A DNA stretch of 64,000 nucleotides from Agarophyton chilense (Eukaryota > Rhodophyta > Florideophyceae > Gracilariales > Gracilariaceae). Shown here piece by piece: positions 35,779 to 45,460 of the stretch. The position numbers and the translations under genes are program-made. The DNA lies in contig JARGXX010000111.1 of the NCBI GenBank assembly GCA_030374765.1, positions 1,116,001-1,180,000 on the forward strand. Reading direction: 5' to 3'. How positions within the stretch are numbered: the first letter of the stretch is position 1; each line of letters starts with the position of its first letter. The notes beneath the pieces are model-generated. The model was not told where the DNA came from. It searched no databases and was given only the letters and a program-made list of their open reading frames with translations.

Positions 35779-36848
35779 TGTAACGAAATGACTGGTGGGT
35801 CAGCGTACGGATCTCGACCAGTGGTAGCGTTGTCAAGCGGGTCCTCATGTTGATATCCTTGACGGCAGCACTCCTACAGTGCTTGGTGCAATGGGATGGC
35901 GTTTACTGCTGTAGTATCCGCTCTACGCAGAGAGCAAACACCTGCGACAGTGTTCGGGACTGCCGAATGGGTGCTTGCAGTTAAGGGGAAGGTGTGGTAG
36001 AGCACAACACTAGCGAGCTAGAATGGGAGTTTTAAGGCCCCACTCGCCAATGAGGGTGGTTGGTACTATTGAACGGACATTTATTTGTTGCAGCTTGTCC
36101 GGATCTCCGATTAAGAAGTCCTGAACAAAGAACAAGTGAGGTTTGAACCCGTTTGTTGTCTCCTTTACTTTGGAGTCGGCGCTCCCTTTTGTGCCTTAAG
36201 TACAGTGCACAGGGGTGAGCGCCGCACATAATATTATCTAGATATAAGTTTGGTTAGCCGATTAACCCCATTTACAGTACGGGATAATGGTTGTAACGTG
36301 GCTACTCACTACAGTATATGCGCCATTGCCAATCCGGTATTTCCCTACAAAGGGTCGAATCGGATGCGCCGTGGCAGACCAGGGTTCCACGTGTAACATA
36401 CCACCTCACGGACCATCTGCGGGGTGCCGCTTAATATCTTCATCCTAGCCGTTCCACTCGCTTATGAGTATCATCATAATTAGCCAAAAAAATCTTCCAT
36501 CGGCATTCCGACAATGCAGAATACTAGAACTGCGTAGTCCGACAGGTTGGAGTTACGGAAAAGACGGCTTGAAGACCAATGGGTAGAACCAATATAACAA
36601 AGAGGGTAATTTAGTATCCTGACGGTTCTTACTTTATTCCACCGTAGAAACGTCACTCGAGCCAAGTAAATAGTTGTTGCGGGGCGCCGGGAACTCTCTG
36701 GAACTGTAATTCTAATCTATTACATTAATTAAAATCTATTAATATTCTATATGTGTCCAACTGAGGTCGGCCACTCCGCGTGGAATTTGTACGTTCCTTC
36801 AGGGCCCGACGGTTTACAAGGCTCAACCGTTATCGTTGCTTCTCCACA
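35779..36848 (+). repeat. Solo LTR, family X, copy 2, interrupted by an L2 solo LTR
   Basis: Begins TGTAACGAAATGAC, ends CTTCTCCACA, and is flanked by the duplication CTGTT (35774-35778 and 36849-36853). Comparison with piggyBac copy B, which lacks this insertion, confirms the empty site. Without the inner insertion it is about 447 bp, close to the 443 bp of copy 1. Confidence 0.88.
35910..36527 (-). repeat. Solo LTR, family L2, inside the family-X solo LTR
   Basis: 618 bp, opening TGTAGTATCCGCTC and closing AATACTAGA, with duplication ACTGC on both sides (35905-35909 and 36528-36532). It contains the L2 module CACCTGCGACAGTGTTC. Comparison with family-X copy 1 gives the empty site. Confidence 0.88.
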
Positions 36849-36929
36849 CTGTTCAAGGGGACGACAACGCCTCCTTAGACCATAATAAGTTTTAGAATTA
36901 GTCGAGCTCGGGTAAGAGTTTTCGGGCTA

Positions 36930-37005
36930 CACTGAACTCGACGAGGTTTGAACCCTGTGCTTATCAGTCTCCGAGCGGTCTGGAAACCACTGAGCTGCTT
37001 TTTCT
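36930..37005 (-). repeat. tRNA-like Pol III module in piggyBac copy A
   Basis: On the minus strand an A-box-like GCAGCTCAGTGG (near 36999-36988) is followed about 40 bases on by a B-box-like GGTTCAAACC (36954-36945), as in a tRNA gene or a tRNA-derived SINE head. The equivalent stretch in copy B is on the plus strand at 49346-49420. The cloverleaf is imperfect, so a functional tRNA is unlikely. Confidence 0.5.
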
Positions 37006-37284
37006 TCAGAAAACTGTCTTAATAAGTTACTTCAAAGCATTAGGATCATGGATAGAATTTTAGTTTTTTACTTAGAAAATAGAATACGCCGCTGAAGGAT
37101 GTAAACCAGCGCATTTTACTAAATTTTTGGATACTTGAACTTTTTCCATATGAGGCCAATCCGCCGGGCGTGTAGATACTAGTAATGACGAATCCGTTTT
37201 CACCTACTCAAGAACATCATCAGGTCTGATGAGTTTTTCGTACAACGTGACAGCAACAGATATCACAATTATATCTTTCCAAAG

Positions 37285-37603
37285 TCACAAACTCTTTCAT
37301 TTTTTTCGTAGATCATGCCAATGAAAATTAAAAAAAATGTGAACTATCAACTTAAAACTTCATTTCGTTGGAAAAGATAAAAACGTTTCCTTAAATTTTC
37401 CAATAAGCCTTTTGATTACAAAATTTCACATGATTCGTATTTCGATCATCTTTTAGAAAACCTTTCTTCATTTTTGTGTACTTGAACATATTTTCATGAT
37501 TGATTTTAGGTCATATAGTAAATCTACTTAGACTCACATTTAGATTTGTGGCAATTATTCCGCAAAATAAAGTGTTACGGTATAGTTACAGAATAATTCC
37601 ACG
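37285..37603 (-). mobile_element. Tc1/mariner-like copy 2, left part
   Basis: Matches the inner part of copy 1 around 20000-20200, for example CGTAGATCATGCCAAT and TTTGTACTTGAACA. It ends where Element 2 begins (37604); the transposon continues at 48331-48677 on the other side of Element 2. The part encoding the transposase C-terminus is missing to the left, next to the end of piggyBac copy A. Confidence 0.7.
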
Positions 37604-38319
37604 TATAGTATCCGCTCTAACGGAGAGAGCAGACACCTGCGACAGCGTTCGGACTGCCGATGGGTCGCTTGCGGCGAAGAAAAAGGGGTGGTAGAGCTAC
37701 AACACCAGCGAGTTGGAAGTGGGGTGTAAGGCCACTACTCGCCAGCGAGGTTGAACAGTGCAACTGTAAAACGTTGATGGAACGTAGGTACGAGACGGCT
37801 CGTGAAGTGGTTGGGGGCTGACTATCTATTATAGCTCGTCCGGATCTCCGGTTAAGGAATCCTAAACGAGGAACAGAACAGTCATGATGCCTATGTTGTC
37901 TCCTTTACTTGGAGTCGGCGCTCACCTCTGGTACACTATATACTGTGTACCAGGGTGAGTGCCCAAATAAATATATAAATAATACCCAGTGGTCAGCCAC
38001 TTAGCCAAACCACTGTATGGGTATGGTCCCTAATGGACGTCTAGCTACAAAGGGTAGTAATGCCCTCCACGTGGATCGCCACTACGTGCGCCGTTGCCAG
38101 TATGGCATTCCCTTAGGAAGGGTCGCAACTTTGCGCGCGCCGTGGTAAACCACTCGACCCATGACGCCACGTGTTCCACTAAGACATTCTGCCTCTAGGC
38201 ATCCTATGCGGGATGCTGTTTCATATCACAATGCTGATGATATCACTCACTTATGAATTCCAACCGCGACTTTGCGAATACCCAATCTATCGGATTCCCC
38301 GACATAGTAGAATACTACA
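37604..38319 (-). repeat. 3' LTR of Element 2
   Basis: 716 bp, direct repeat of 47659-48325. It contains the L2 module GACACCTGCGACAGCGTTCG. On the plus strand, the adjoining 38320-38335 is C-rich, so the minus strand has the purine tract expected just upstream of a 3' LTR. Confidence 0.92.
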
Positions 38320-38336
38320 TACCCCCCTCGTTAAGC
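38320..38336 (-). promoter_or_regulatory. Polypurine tract of Element 2
   Basis: The minus strand reads GCTTAACGAGGGGGGTA directly before the 3' LTR. Element 3 has the similar GGTTAAGAGGGGGGCTG at 63312-63328. Confidence 0.65.
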
Positions 38337-38487
38337 GCGAACCCTGGGAGACGCAAGAAGCGTTTATACGCAGTCGGAACGGTGTTCCGGGTACTCATCG
38401 TCATCACGAATTCCTCGCCGCCCGACCAACTCTTACAGTTCTCAACAGCATTCTGTTCCTCACTGCTCTTCAGCTCGATCTCTCGCG

Positions 38488-40170
38488 ATGAACCCGAACG
38501 CCGGGTCCAACCCGTTTCAGCCCTCCTCTGAGGATGTGCCTTCTGGGGCTTCGTCCAACACTGCTGGTTATGCGTTGCAGCCTACTACTCAACTCGGTCC
38601 ATACCGTTTGTTCCCCACACCGTACACCGGATTCCCTTCGGTACCATCACCTCAGCTATCCGTGGCTCCGATGCCGAACGCGGCTTACGTCGCCTCTGCG
38701 GGTGTGATTCCAGCTTCTTCTCGTCGTGCTCAGCGGAGCTACTCGCACTCTGCGGATTTCTATGGACGAGATCCTCTCGACAACGTTGAACTTTTCGCGC
38801 AAGCGCCCTGGTTTGATCCAGTTGCTATCCGCGATGACGCGTTGATACCACAGTATGTACACGGTGGGTACTTCCCTGACGGTATTCCGGAACACGCGAT
38901 TTATAGCGACGACTGGGCGAGCCATATTGCTTTGCCAGAAAACGCGATTGCGCGATATTCAACGGAAACCTTGTCCGAAGCCCGTACACGGTTCACCAAG
39001 CTGATTTACCAGCGTCTTCACCGATTCATCAGTACGGTTCTCCTCCCGCAGGACTGGGAACTAGATACCTGGAAAGCCCGTACCGACGGTGAAGGTTACT
39101 CGTATATCGAGACACTCTTTGAAGTCGATTTTAGCGGTTGGCGCGGTGTGCGCAGTGTGCGGGATGCAGCTCTCTGCTTTCAGCAACCTCTTCTCCGTGC
39201 GAAGTTTCGCTTCTTTCGAAAGCGTGACATTCCCTATTGGGATTATCCCCGTTGGGAACGTCGTACTCGATCACGTTTGGGCTATTTGGTGCCGTATCAA
39301 ATGATCGAGATTGACCGCATCCGGTGGAACGCGCGCTTCGGGCGCTACATCGGTATTCTGGAGCATTGGGCGGCGATCGAGAGTCCTCGTGGTTGCCCGG
39401 CGGAGCTCGCACCGGCGATCGCCTACATCGGGTCCGCGTTGGTTAACGACCCGTTCTCGGGATGTTGGACGGTGGTTTACACCGATTTTATCGCCAAGAT
39501 GGCCGTCTTCCTCCTGTGGGATGCTTATGATACCTTTAGAGTTTGGTACATGTCGCCCACAGCGCCAAAGTATGCGAGAGAACTCGATCTTTCCCTTGTC
39601 CTTGGATCCCGTGCGAACCATGCCGACTCCGTCCATCTTGTGGATTTGATCGATAGTGTCGATTGGTCTAGAGTGCCAGCTGATCAATCCGCTCGCCGAA
39701 CCCGTGCAAGACACTACGACCATTCTCCTGGACGAACAGCAAGTGCTGGAGATTTCGTTTGGTACGACCCCTGGACGCGCCAGTTGATCACCTCCGAGCA
39801 GGCTCGCTTTCTTCGGGAGAACCCGCGTGACATGCCACCGAACCAGCTTACTGGATACGTGTACGACGCTACTCCATCCGAGAACGGAGAAAAACCGTAT
39901 GAGGAAGCGCCGGAAGCTGAGGCTGAACTCGGTTACGAGGACGAACCAGAGCTGGCAGGCGTAGCGACTTCCGTCGATCAATCCGCCGCGGCGGGACTTG
40001 CTCAAGAGAAATTTCATGGGTTTACCCAACAACCGAGTGCAGTGCCGGTCGAAGATCCAGGCTTGGATCCGCTGAGGCAGTTCCTCTTAGATGCGGGCTT
40101 TCCCGTGGACCAAGTTGAGGGTGATCGCGCACAGCTTCTTGCGAACCTGCGTGCTCGCATGTCTCTTTGA
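38488..40170 (+). CDS. Antisense accessory gene of Element 2, 560 codons, open
   Basis: A long uninterrupted frame running opposite to gag-pol, between the 3' LTR and the chromodomain. It starts about 170 bases inside the LTR and converges on the end of pol. The N-terminal 90 residues are Ser/Pro-rich and look disordered; a folded core of roughly residues 90-400 is rich in Trp, Arg and Tyr (APWFDP near 110, FTKLIYQRLHRFI near 175, RSRLGYLVPYQ near 270, FLLWDAYDTFRVWY near 345). An acidic linker follows, and the last 30 residues form a helix starting LRQFLLDAGF. There is no signal peptide, membrane segment or nuclease/zinc motif that I can see. Homologues lie at the same place in Elements 1, 3 and probably D. 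Part of a fossil element; function unknown. Confidence 0.8.
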   Translation: MNPNAGSNPFQPSSEDVPSGASSNTAGYALQPTTQLGPYRLFPTPYTGFPSVPSPQLSVAPMPNAAYVASAGVIPASSRRAQRSYSHSADFYGRDPLDNVELFAQAPWFDPVAIRDDALIPQYVHGGYFPDGIPEHAIYSDDWASHIALPENAIARYSTETLSEARTRFTKLIYQRLHRFISTVLLPQDWELDTWKARTDGEGYSYIETLFEVDFSGWRGVRSVRDAALCFQQPLLRAKFRFFRKRDIPYWDYPRWERRTRSRLGYLVPYQMIEIDRIRWNARFGRYIGILEHWAAIESPRGCPAELAPAIAYIGSALVNDPFSGCWTVVYTDFIAKMAVFLLWDAYDTFRVWYMSPTAPKYARELDLSLVLGSRANHADSVHLVDLIDSVDWSRVPADQSARRTRARHYDHSPGRTASAGDFVWYDPWTRQLITSEQARFLRENPRDMPPNQLTGYVYDATPSENGEKPYEEAPEAEAELGYEDEPELAGVATSVDQSAAAGLAQEKFHGFTQQPSAVPVEDPGLDPLRQFLLDAGFPVDQVEGDRAQLLANLRARMSL

Positions 40171-40281
40171 TGATCCTAGAAAACAATACTATTCAACACC
40201 CTTGCCGTGGTATCTTGATACCAATAAAACTCCGCTGACTTCGTGTCTTCACGTTTCCTTCTTATCTTCTAGTCTTCATCT

Positions 40282-40450
40282 CTTCTCGCTTCTCGAGTTC
40301 TTAACTTCTTCTTCTCGCTTCTCGAGTTCTTCAATCCTTCTTCTCGCTTCTCGAGTTTTTCATAGGTCATAATCAGGAGGTGTCCTTTGCTTGCGTGTCT
40401 TCACGTTTCCTCTTCATGATTTCTTGTTTTCTTCTCGCCTTTCGAGTTTT
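40282..40450 (+). repeat. Pyrimidine-rich tandem repeat between convergent genes
   Basis: A roughly 30-bp unit containing TTCTCGCTTCTCGAGTTCTT is repeated three times at 40282-40362, with a degenerate fourth copy near 40431-40452. It lies just past the end of the antisense gene and before the end of pol, where the two transcription units converge. A role as a two-way terminator or processing region is inference. Confidence 0.75.
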
Positions 40451-40552
40451 TACTACCTTTGTAGCCCATACTTAGAAATGGGATGTGCCCATGAGCCCGA
40501 CTATCGAGGAGTCGATCTCCCTGGGGAGTGGTAATCGCATGCATCGATGATA

Positions 40553-40700
40553 TCACACGAGTTGCGAACGGGGGATATGAGCTATAGGTTCCCACGTATC
40601 CGCTTCCACAGGAAAACCGTACCAACGGACTCGATACAGTAGTTCTCTAGTATCTTCATGCTCGCCATGTTCACATATGCGATCCATAACATATTCCTGG
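40553..40700 (-). other. Chromodomain of Element 2
   Basis: EYVMDRICEH, YRVRWYGFPVEADTWEP and IAHIPRS form a chromodomain core at the end of pol on the minus strand, preceded by a Pro/Glu-rich spacer as in Element 1. Confidence 0.85.
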
Positions 40701-41319
40701 GCGTTTCCCAATGCTTTCGCTGTTGGCTCGAGACTCCTGTTAACAGGTTTGAAATGCCTTAGGGCTGACCCAAGCGTCTCTGTGTTAGCAATCTCAGCGT
40801 CGCTAAGCGTTCGCTCGTCGACAAACTGTCGTTTCGCCCGCAGGGGCAGTGTACTCATTCCTTGAGAACCTTTCTCAGATAAAGAGCTATCCTGTTTTCC
40901 AGGTTCCATATAAGCGTACTTCTTGCTACTCCTCAATTCCATTCGTGGATGAACTTCCTTCGGTTTATCCAATTCTGACCGCTGTTCGGTGGACAATGGT
41001 GCTTGCACCACGACAGGAGGCGATACCTCTTCTTCTTCCTGCCCATGAGGGATAGGAGTCGATATCTGCGGAACAGCGAGTGGCGCTTCACCTGACGGTT
41101 CAGCCTGAAGCGGCAACGGCGCGTTTTCGCGTGCACTGGTTTCCAAGTCCTTGGGACCAAAGTCCAAAACATCTTTCCTGCTTTCAGGTTCCATTTCTGT
41201 ACTTACGAGTGTGCGCGTGCCACGGGGCATATCCCGATACTTCGGAAGCTGTCCGTGATTGGCGTACGCAACCGCCGGCGGTGGGAGATCAGGAGCTTTC
41301 TCTTCCGCTAGAGCCATTG

Positions 41320-42760
41320 GTGGCGGTTAACTCTCCCCAGAGTCACTTGGGCTTTTGCCTTGACGTTCCGTCGCACTTGCCTCCTTAGTTCTACCGGATA
41401 CCTGTACTTCCACTTGCGGGTCAGGCGCGACTTCAACGCGATCGCGCGATACACGTTCAACGTCCTTACCTGTCTTGATTACCACTGTGTCTTCATCAAA
41501 GTCCACCACTTTGAATGGTCCAGCCGCTATCGGCAACATCTTATGACGAGATTCTTCCTGTTTTTCAGGTCTTTCGACTCGCAAGAAGACGTGGCCTCCT
41601 ACTTGGATTGCCGGATTTCCTTTTCCTCTTCTGGCGTCATAGTTTCGCTTATAGCGAGCTTGCGTCTTTGATAACTCCTTAGTGGCTTCTTCCGTTCTGG
41701 CCTTCAGGTCATTCTTCCATTTCAGATGGTACTTAGCCGGGGTCGGCGAGTCCAATTCTTTCTCGTCGTCGAGCGCAACCGGTAAAGCCGGAGGGTTACG
41801 TGAGAGCACGAAGTCGAACGGTGTCGTCTTTGTAGAGGTATGCACTTGCGTATTGTATGCGTAGCACAGAGTATCTGTACACATGTCCCATTCTTTCGGG
41901 GGGTCCGCGATGTAGTGTCGTAATGCTGCTATCAGCGTGCGGTTGAAACGCTCCACCTGACCGTTGCATTGCGGATGATAGGTCGTGGTAAACACGTTTC
42001 GAATGCCCATAATGCGGAAAACATTCTGAAAGAACTTCGCAACGAATTGCTTCCCATTATCTGATAACAGAACTTCTGGTGGTCCGTATATAAATACCCA
42101 GTGTTTGATAACGCCTGTGCGATTACGGCTGCGGTTATCCGCTTCAGCGGCACAGTACGCATTAGCTTCGAGAAGCGGTCGGTGATTACCAATAGGTAGC
42201 GATGACCTCGACTTGAGCGAATCAATTCCCCTAGGATGTCGATACTGACGTTTTGTAAAGGCGCTTTCGCCCGGAATAACGTCATCGGTTTCCGCTTCCT
42301 GTAAAGCTTCACGCGATTGTTCGCACATGTTGTACACTAACTCACTGTAGCATGGCAGTCCATTGCCAAAGTAGGCCAGTAAAAATCTCTTCTTAGAGTC
42401 ATGAACAACTTCGTTCCTCCTGGATGACCAGACAGCTTGCTGTAGTGTGCCAGATGGAGTACTCGACTCTTCAAGACGTGTGGAATCACGATTTGATCAT
42501 GCTTTGTGACATGTCTTAACAGTATTCCTCGTGAATCGAGTGAAAAGGGGAGCTCCTCCCCCCCGTTAAGACGAGAGCGTATCGACGCACAAAACGTATC
42601 GGCGTGTTGCTCATTGAGGAGCTCAGTGCACGAGATTCGCTCGAGTTGAACTGAAGGGTCAGTGTCTGCTAATGCATGGAACGGGTCTGTGTCCGAATAA
42701 TAATCAAGGGTCTCTTGTTCCTCTTCTTCAAAAGATGGTGAATGGGTCTCCATGTAGAAG
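41320..42760 (-). other. Integrase region of Element 2 (fossil)
   Basis: The HHCC part near 42340-42470 (HYSKLSGHPGG, LRRDFYWP) is followed by the DDE core (VSIDILGELI near 42240, LLSDNGKQFVAKFF near 42055, NGQVERFNRTL near 41935) and a C-terminal strand set ending AAGPFKVVDFDEDTVV and RVSRDRVE near 41445-41525. It closely parallels Element 1. Confidence 0.9.
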
Positions 42761-42810
42761 CAAGGTATCTCTTCATCGATTTTGCCTTGGGTTTCGCCCA
42801 GTGTTTTGAG

Positions 42811-44571
42811 TCACGATAGCGCGTCAGCTTGGACATTGGCCAATCCATTCTTATACCTCACTTCGAAATCGAATTCAGAAAGGCGTAAGCGCCATCGTGT
42901 GAGACGACCAGACGGGTCTGTAATGGACAGTAACCATGGTAGAGACGAATGATCCCTGTTGATGGTAAAACGTTTTCCTTGGAGATACGGTCGCAATGTG
43001 GTTAGACCCCAAACGACTGCAAGGCATTCCTTTTCTGAAACTGAATACTTCTTCTCAGCTGCGTTCACTGATCTTGACCAGTAACCAATGGGTTTGCGTT
43101 CACCATCAGGGTGTGTTTGAAAAAAGGCACACCCTACTTGGTACTCGCTAGAGTCGGTATCCACTGAGTATGGCAGGTTGGGGATGGGTAGCGCCAAGAC
43201 TGGGGCTGTAATAATCTTTGTCTTCAGTGTGTCGAACGCTTCCACTTCAGCTTGTGTGAATTGTTCCAGCTGTACTGGTTGTCCTTTACACAGCTTTGCT
43301 TTGAGCGCTGCCGCTATATGCAAGTATCTCGGCACGAATCGTCGGTAGACGTTGCACAAGCCGAGGAAAGAACGCAATTGCTTCTGTGTCGACGGAGGTT
43401 GTACTTCGCGGAGAGCCGCTGTTTGTGCCTCTTGAATGGCAAGCTGTCCCGGCTTGATCACATGTCCTAAGTACCGGACGGTGCCAGCGAACCATTCGCA
43501 TTTCTTGAACTTCAAGGTGATACCTGCGCTCTGTAGTGCTTTGAGGATCTCCTCGACATGCCGTAAATGGCTTTCCACATCCTGAGAAAAGATGATCACA
43601 TCGTCCAAATAGACTAAACAAGTCTTCCACTTGTATCTTGAGAGCAAGATGTCCAGAGTACTCTGGAAAGTAGCCGGTGCATTCTTTAAGCCAAAGACCA
43701 TCCTTTTGAAACGGTAGAGACCGGCGTGACACGCAAATGCGGTTTTATCTTGGTCATCTTCCGCTACAGCCACCTACCAATAGCCAGAGTTGGCGTCCAA
43801 CGTGGTGAACACGTTCGCTTCTCCTAAGCTGTCAATACATTCCTCCATTAGAGGCAACGGGTATGTATCTCGAACTGTAACTGCGTTCAGTTTTCGATAA
43901 TCGATACAGAATCGTAAAGAACCATCAGATTTTGGAACCAGCACCACTGGGGAGGCCCAAGCAGATTGAGCTGATTCGATTACTCCTTCTTCCAGCATTT
44001 TGCTGACATTCTCCTCCTCGATTTGGCGAGTTCGCGGTCCCGCTCTGTAGGGTGGTTGGGAGATGGGTATTGACCCTGGGACCAAATCAATGTGGTGTTC
44101 CGTAGCGGAGATCTCTCGTGTTTTTCTACTCCACATGGATGTATACTTCTTCAGCATAGACCTGATCTTCGTTCTGTGGTGTTCCGACACATGTGCTAAG
44201 TCTAGCTCATCGACCAGGCTCTCTGGATCGTTTGCCGTTTGCAATTGATCTCCAGACGGAGTTTGCAGTTCTTCGTCTGTGTCACCGACATGTGTTAATC
44301 CCAATACTTCTGCAGTAGAAATATGAGTAGGGACCACCACTGTGGGATGAGGCAAAGCTGTTGCAACAAACTGATTATTCGGTATCTGATAATCGTTGTC
44401 GGTGAAGTTACTCACTAGTATCCAAAAGGGGCTACCAGGATCAACCTGAAAAATGCCATTAGCGAGTAGCAATCCACGGGATTCGTTTATTCGAGTATTC
44501 GGTTGAATTACCACGATTCCGTGTCGTTCTGTTCTTACTTGAACCCAAGTTTGGGTTTGCGTCTTCAGCAT
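42811..44571 (-). other. Reverse transcriptase and RNase H region of Element 2 (fossil)
   Basis: FCIDYRKLNAVTV near 43890, FTTLDANSGYW near 43780, FKRMVFGLKNAP near 43700 and YLDD at 43600-43611, followed by the RNase H motifs DSSEYQVGCAFFQ near 43135 and VSEKECLAVVWGL near 43030. The upstream part (44330-44571) corresponds to the linker between protease and RT. Confidence 0.9.
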
Positions 44572-44582
44572 GGCACTCTTCG

Positions 44583-45120
44583 CTACTCGAATCTCGGCGA
44601 TACACGTCCTCGGGATTTCCCGTATTCCATAGATGATAGAAGTGGAGGTGCTTCAGAGCAACGACGCATTGGCTTGCGAACAATTGGTACCATTGATCCA
44701 TCATCTAGTTCCACTAGTTTTCTTCGCGGGCGAATGGCTTCGACAAACTTGTCGCAATAATCACATCCCAGTACCACTGGTGCAGCTAACGTCTTACAGA
44801 CGATGAATTCGACTAGGACTACACAGCGTCCCAAACGCACCACGAGTCGAACTGTTCCCAGTGTCTTCACAACATTTTTGTTGGCATCCCGGATGTCCGG
44901 TAAAGGACCGTATCGAATACGTTCTAAGTCAGCAGGAGCGAGCTCCGACTCCCGTATAAAGTTCGGACCAGCACCTGTGTCCAGGATAGTCAATCGACGA
45001 GATAACAGATTCCTATCAGAGCCGATGTCGGCATAGACCTCATAGTTTCTTTTAGACACTACCATGAGGTAACTTTCCCGTTTTGACGGACAAGTATAAC
45101 GTCTCCAACGACGAATTAAC
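44583..45120 (-). other. Protease region of Element 2 (fossil)
   Basis: Retropepsin active-site motif LDTGAG with DTGA at 44970-44981, then VVLGCDYCDKFVEAI near 44735-44780. The counterpart in Element 1 lies at 4980-5420. Confidence 0.82.
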
Positions 45121-45460
45121 TCGCAGTCAAATTGTAGTCGCTTTCCGTCCGGCGGATGGATTCCGTACGGCGGAAATTTGGGAGGCCTCACGAGAATCTT
45201 GGGCTTCCAAGCGCGGGAGCAGGAAGGCGAGCTCTCCCTGGTCAGCACTACGGGATCGACTAGTGCCGACCCCCTAGGGGCTCCCTCACTTATTTTTCCG
45301 GTTGCACCGGTTTATTCGCCTCAAAGGCGCCTCTTCCTACCGGGGTTCCGGGTTGTAACACTTCAGCATTCTGAGCAACCGGCTTGTCCGTCCGGCGCAT
45401 TGGTGTCTGAAAAAACAAACTTTTGGCTTTCCAATACATGCCCACCGGTACGCGGCTCCT

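Larger units (their letters stand above)
34120..37188 (+). mobile_element. piggyBac-like DNA transposon, copy A (decayed)
   Basis: Transposase pieces on the plus strand parallel copy B: LCVDESMSRLYGIRKDWIEIELPQYT near 34420-34490 (first catalytic Asp region, longer string split here as LCVDES and the following Gly/Tyr stretch), FLGKNVFELTMTARAQHVSM near 34786-34845, IDRHNESR near 35060, and a C-terminal Cys-rich domain at 35427-35534 (C-x2-C ... C ... C ... C). The second Asp motif and much of the N-terminus are lost; several stops and frame changes break it. The 3' end, GGGCGTGTAGA.ACTAG at about 37170-37188, matches copy B. No TTAA duplication is visible. A nested pair of solo LTRs (35779-36848) interrupts it after the transposase. 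Confidence 0.65.

Noticed and set aside
38656-38925. Minus-strand frame opposite the antisense gene of Element 2, and a 253-codon one at 39271-40032
   Set aside because: Shadows of the 38488-40170 frame; the homology to Elements 1 and 3 is on the plus strand.
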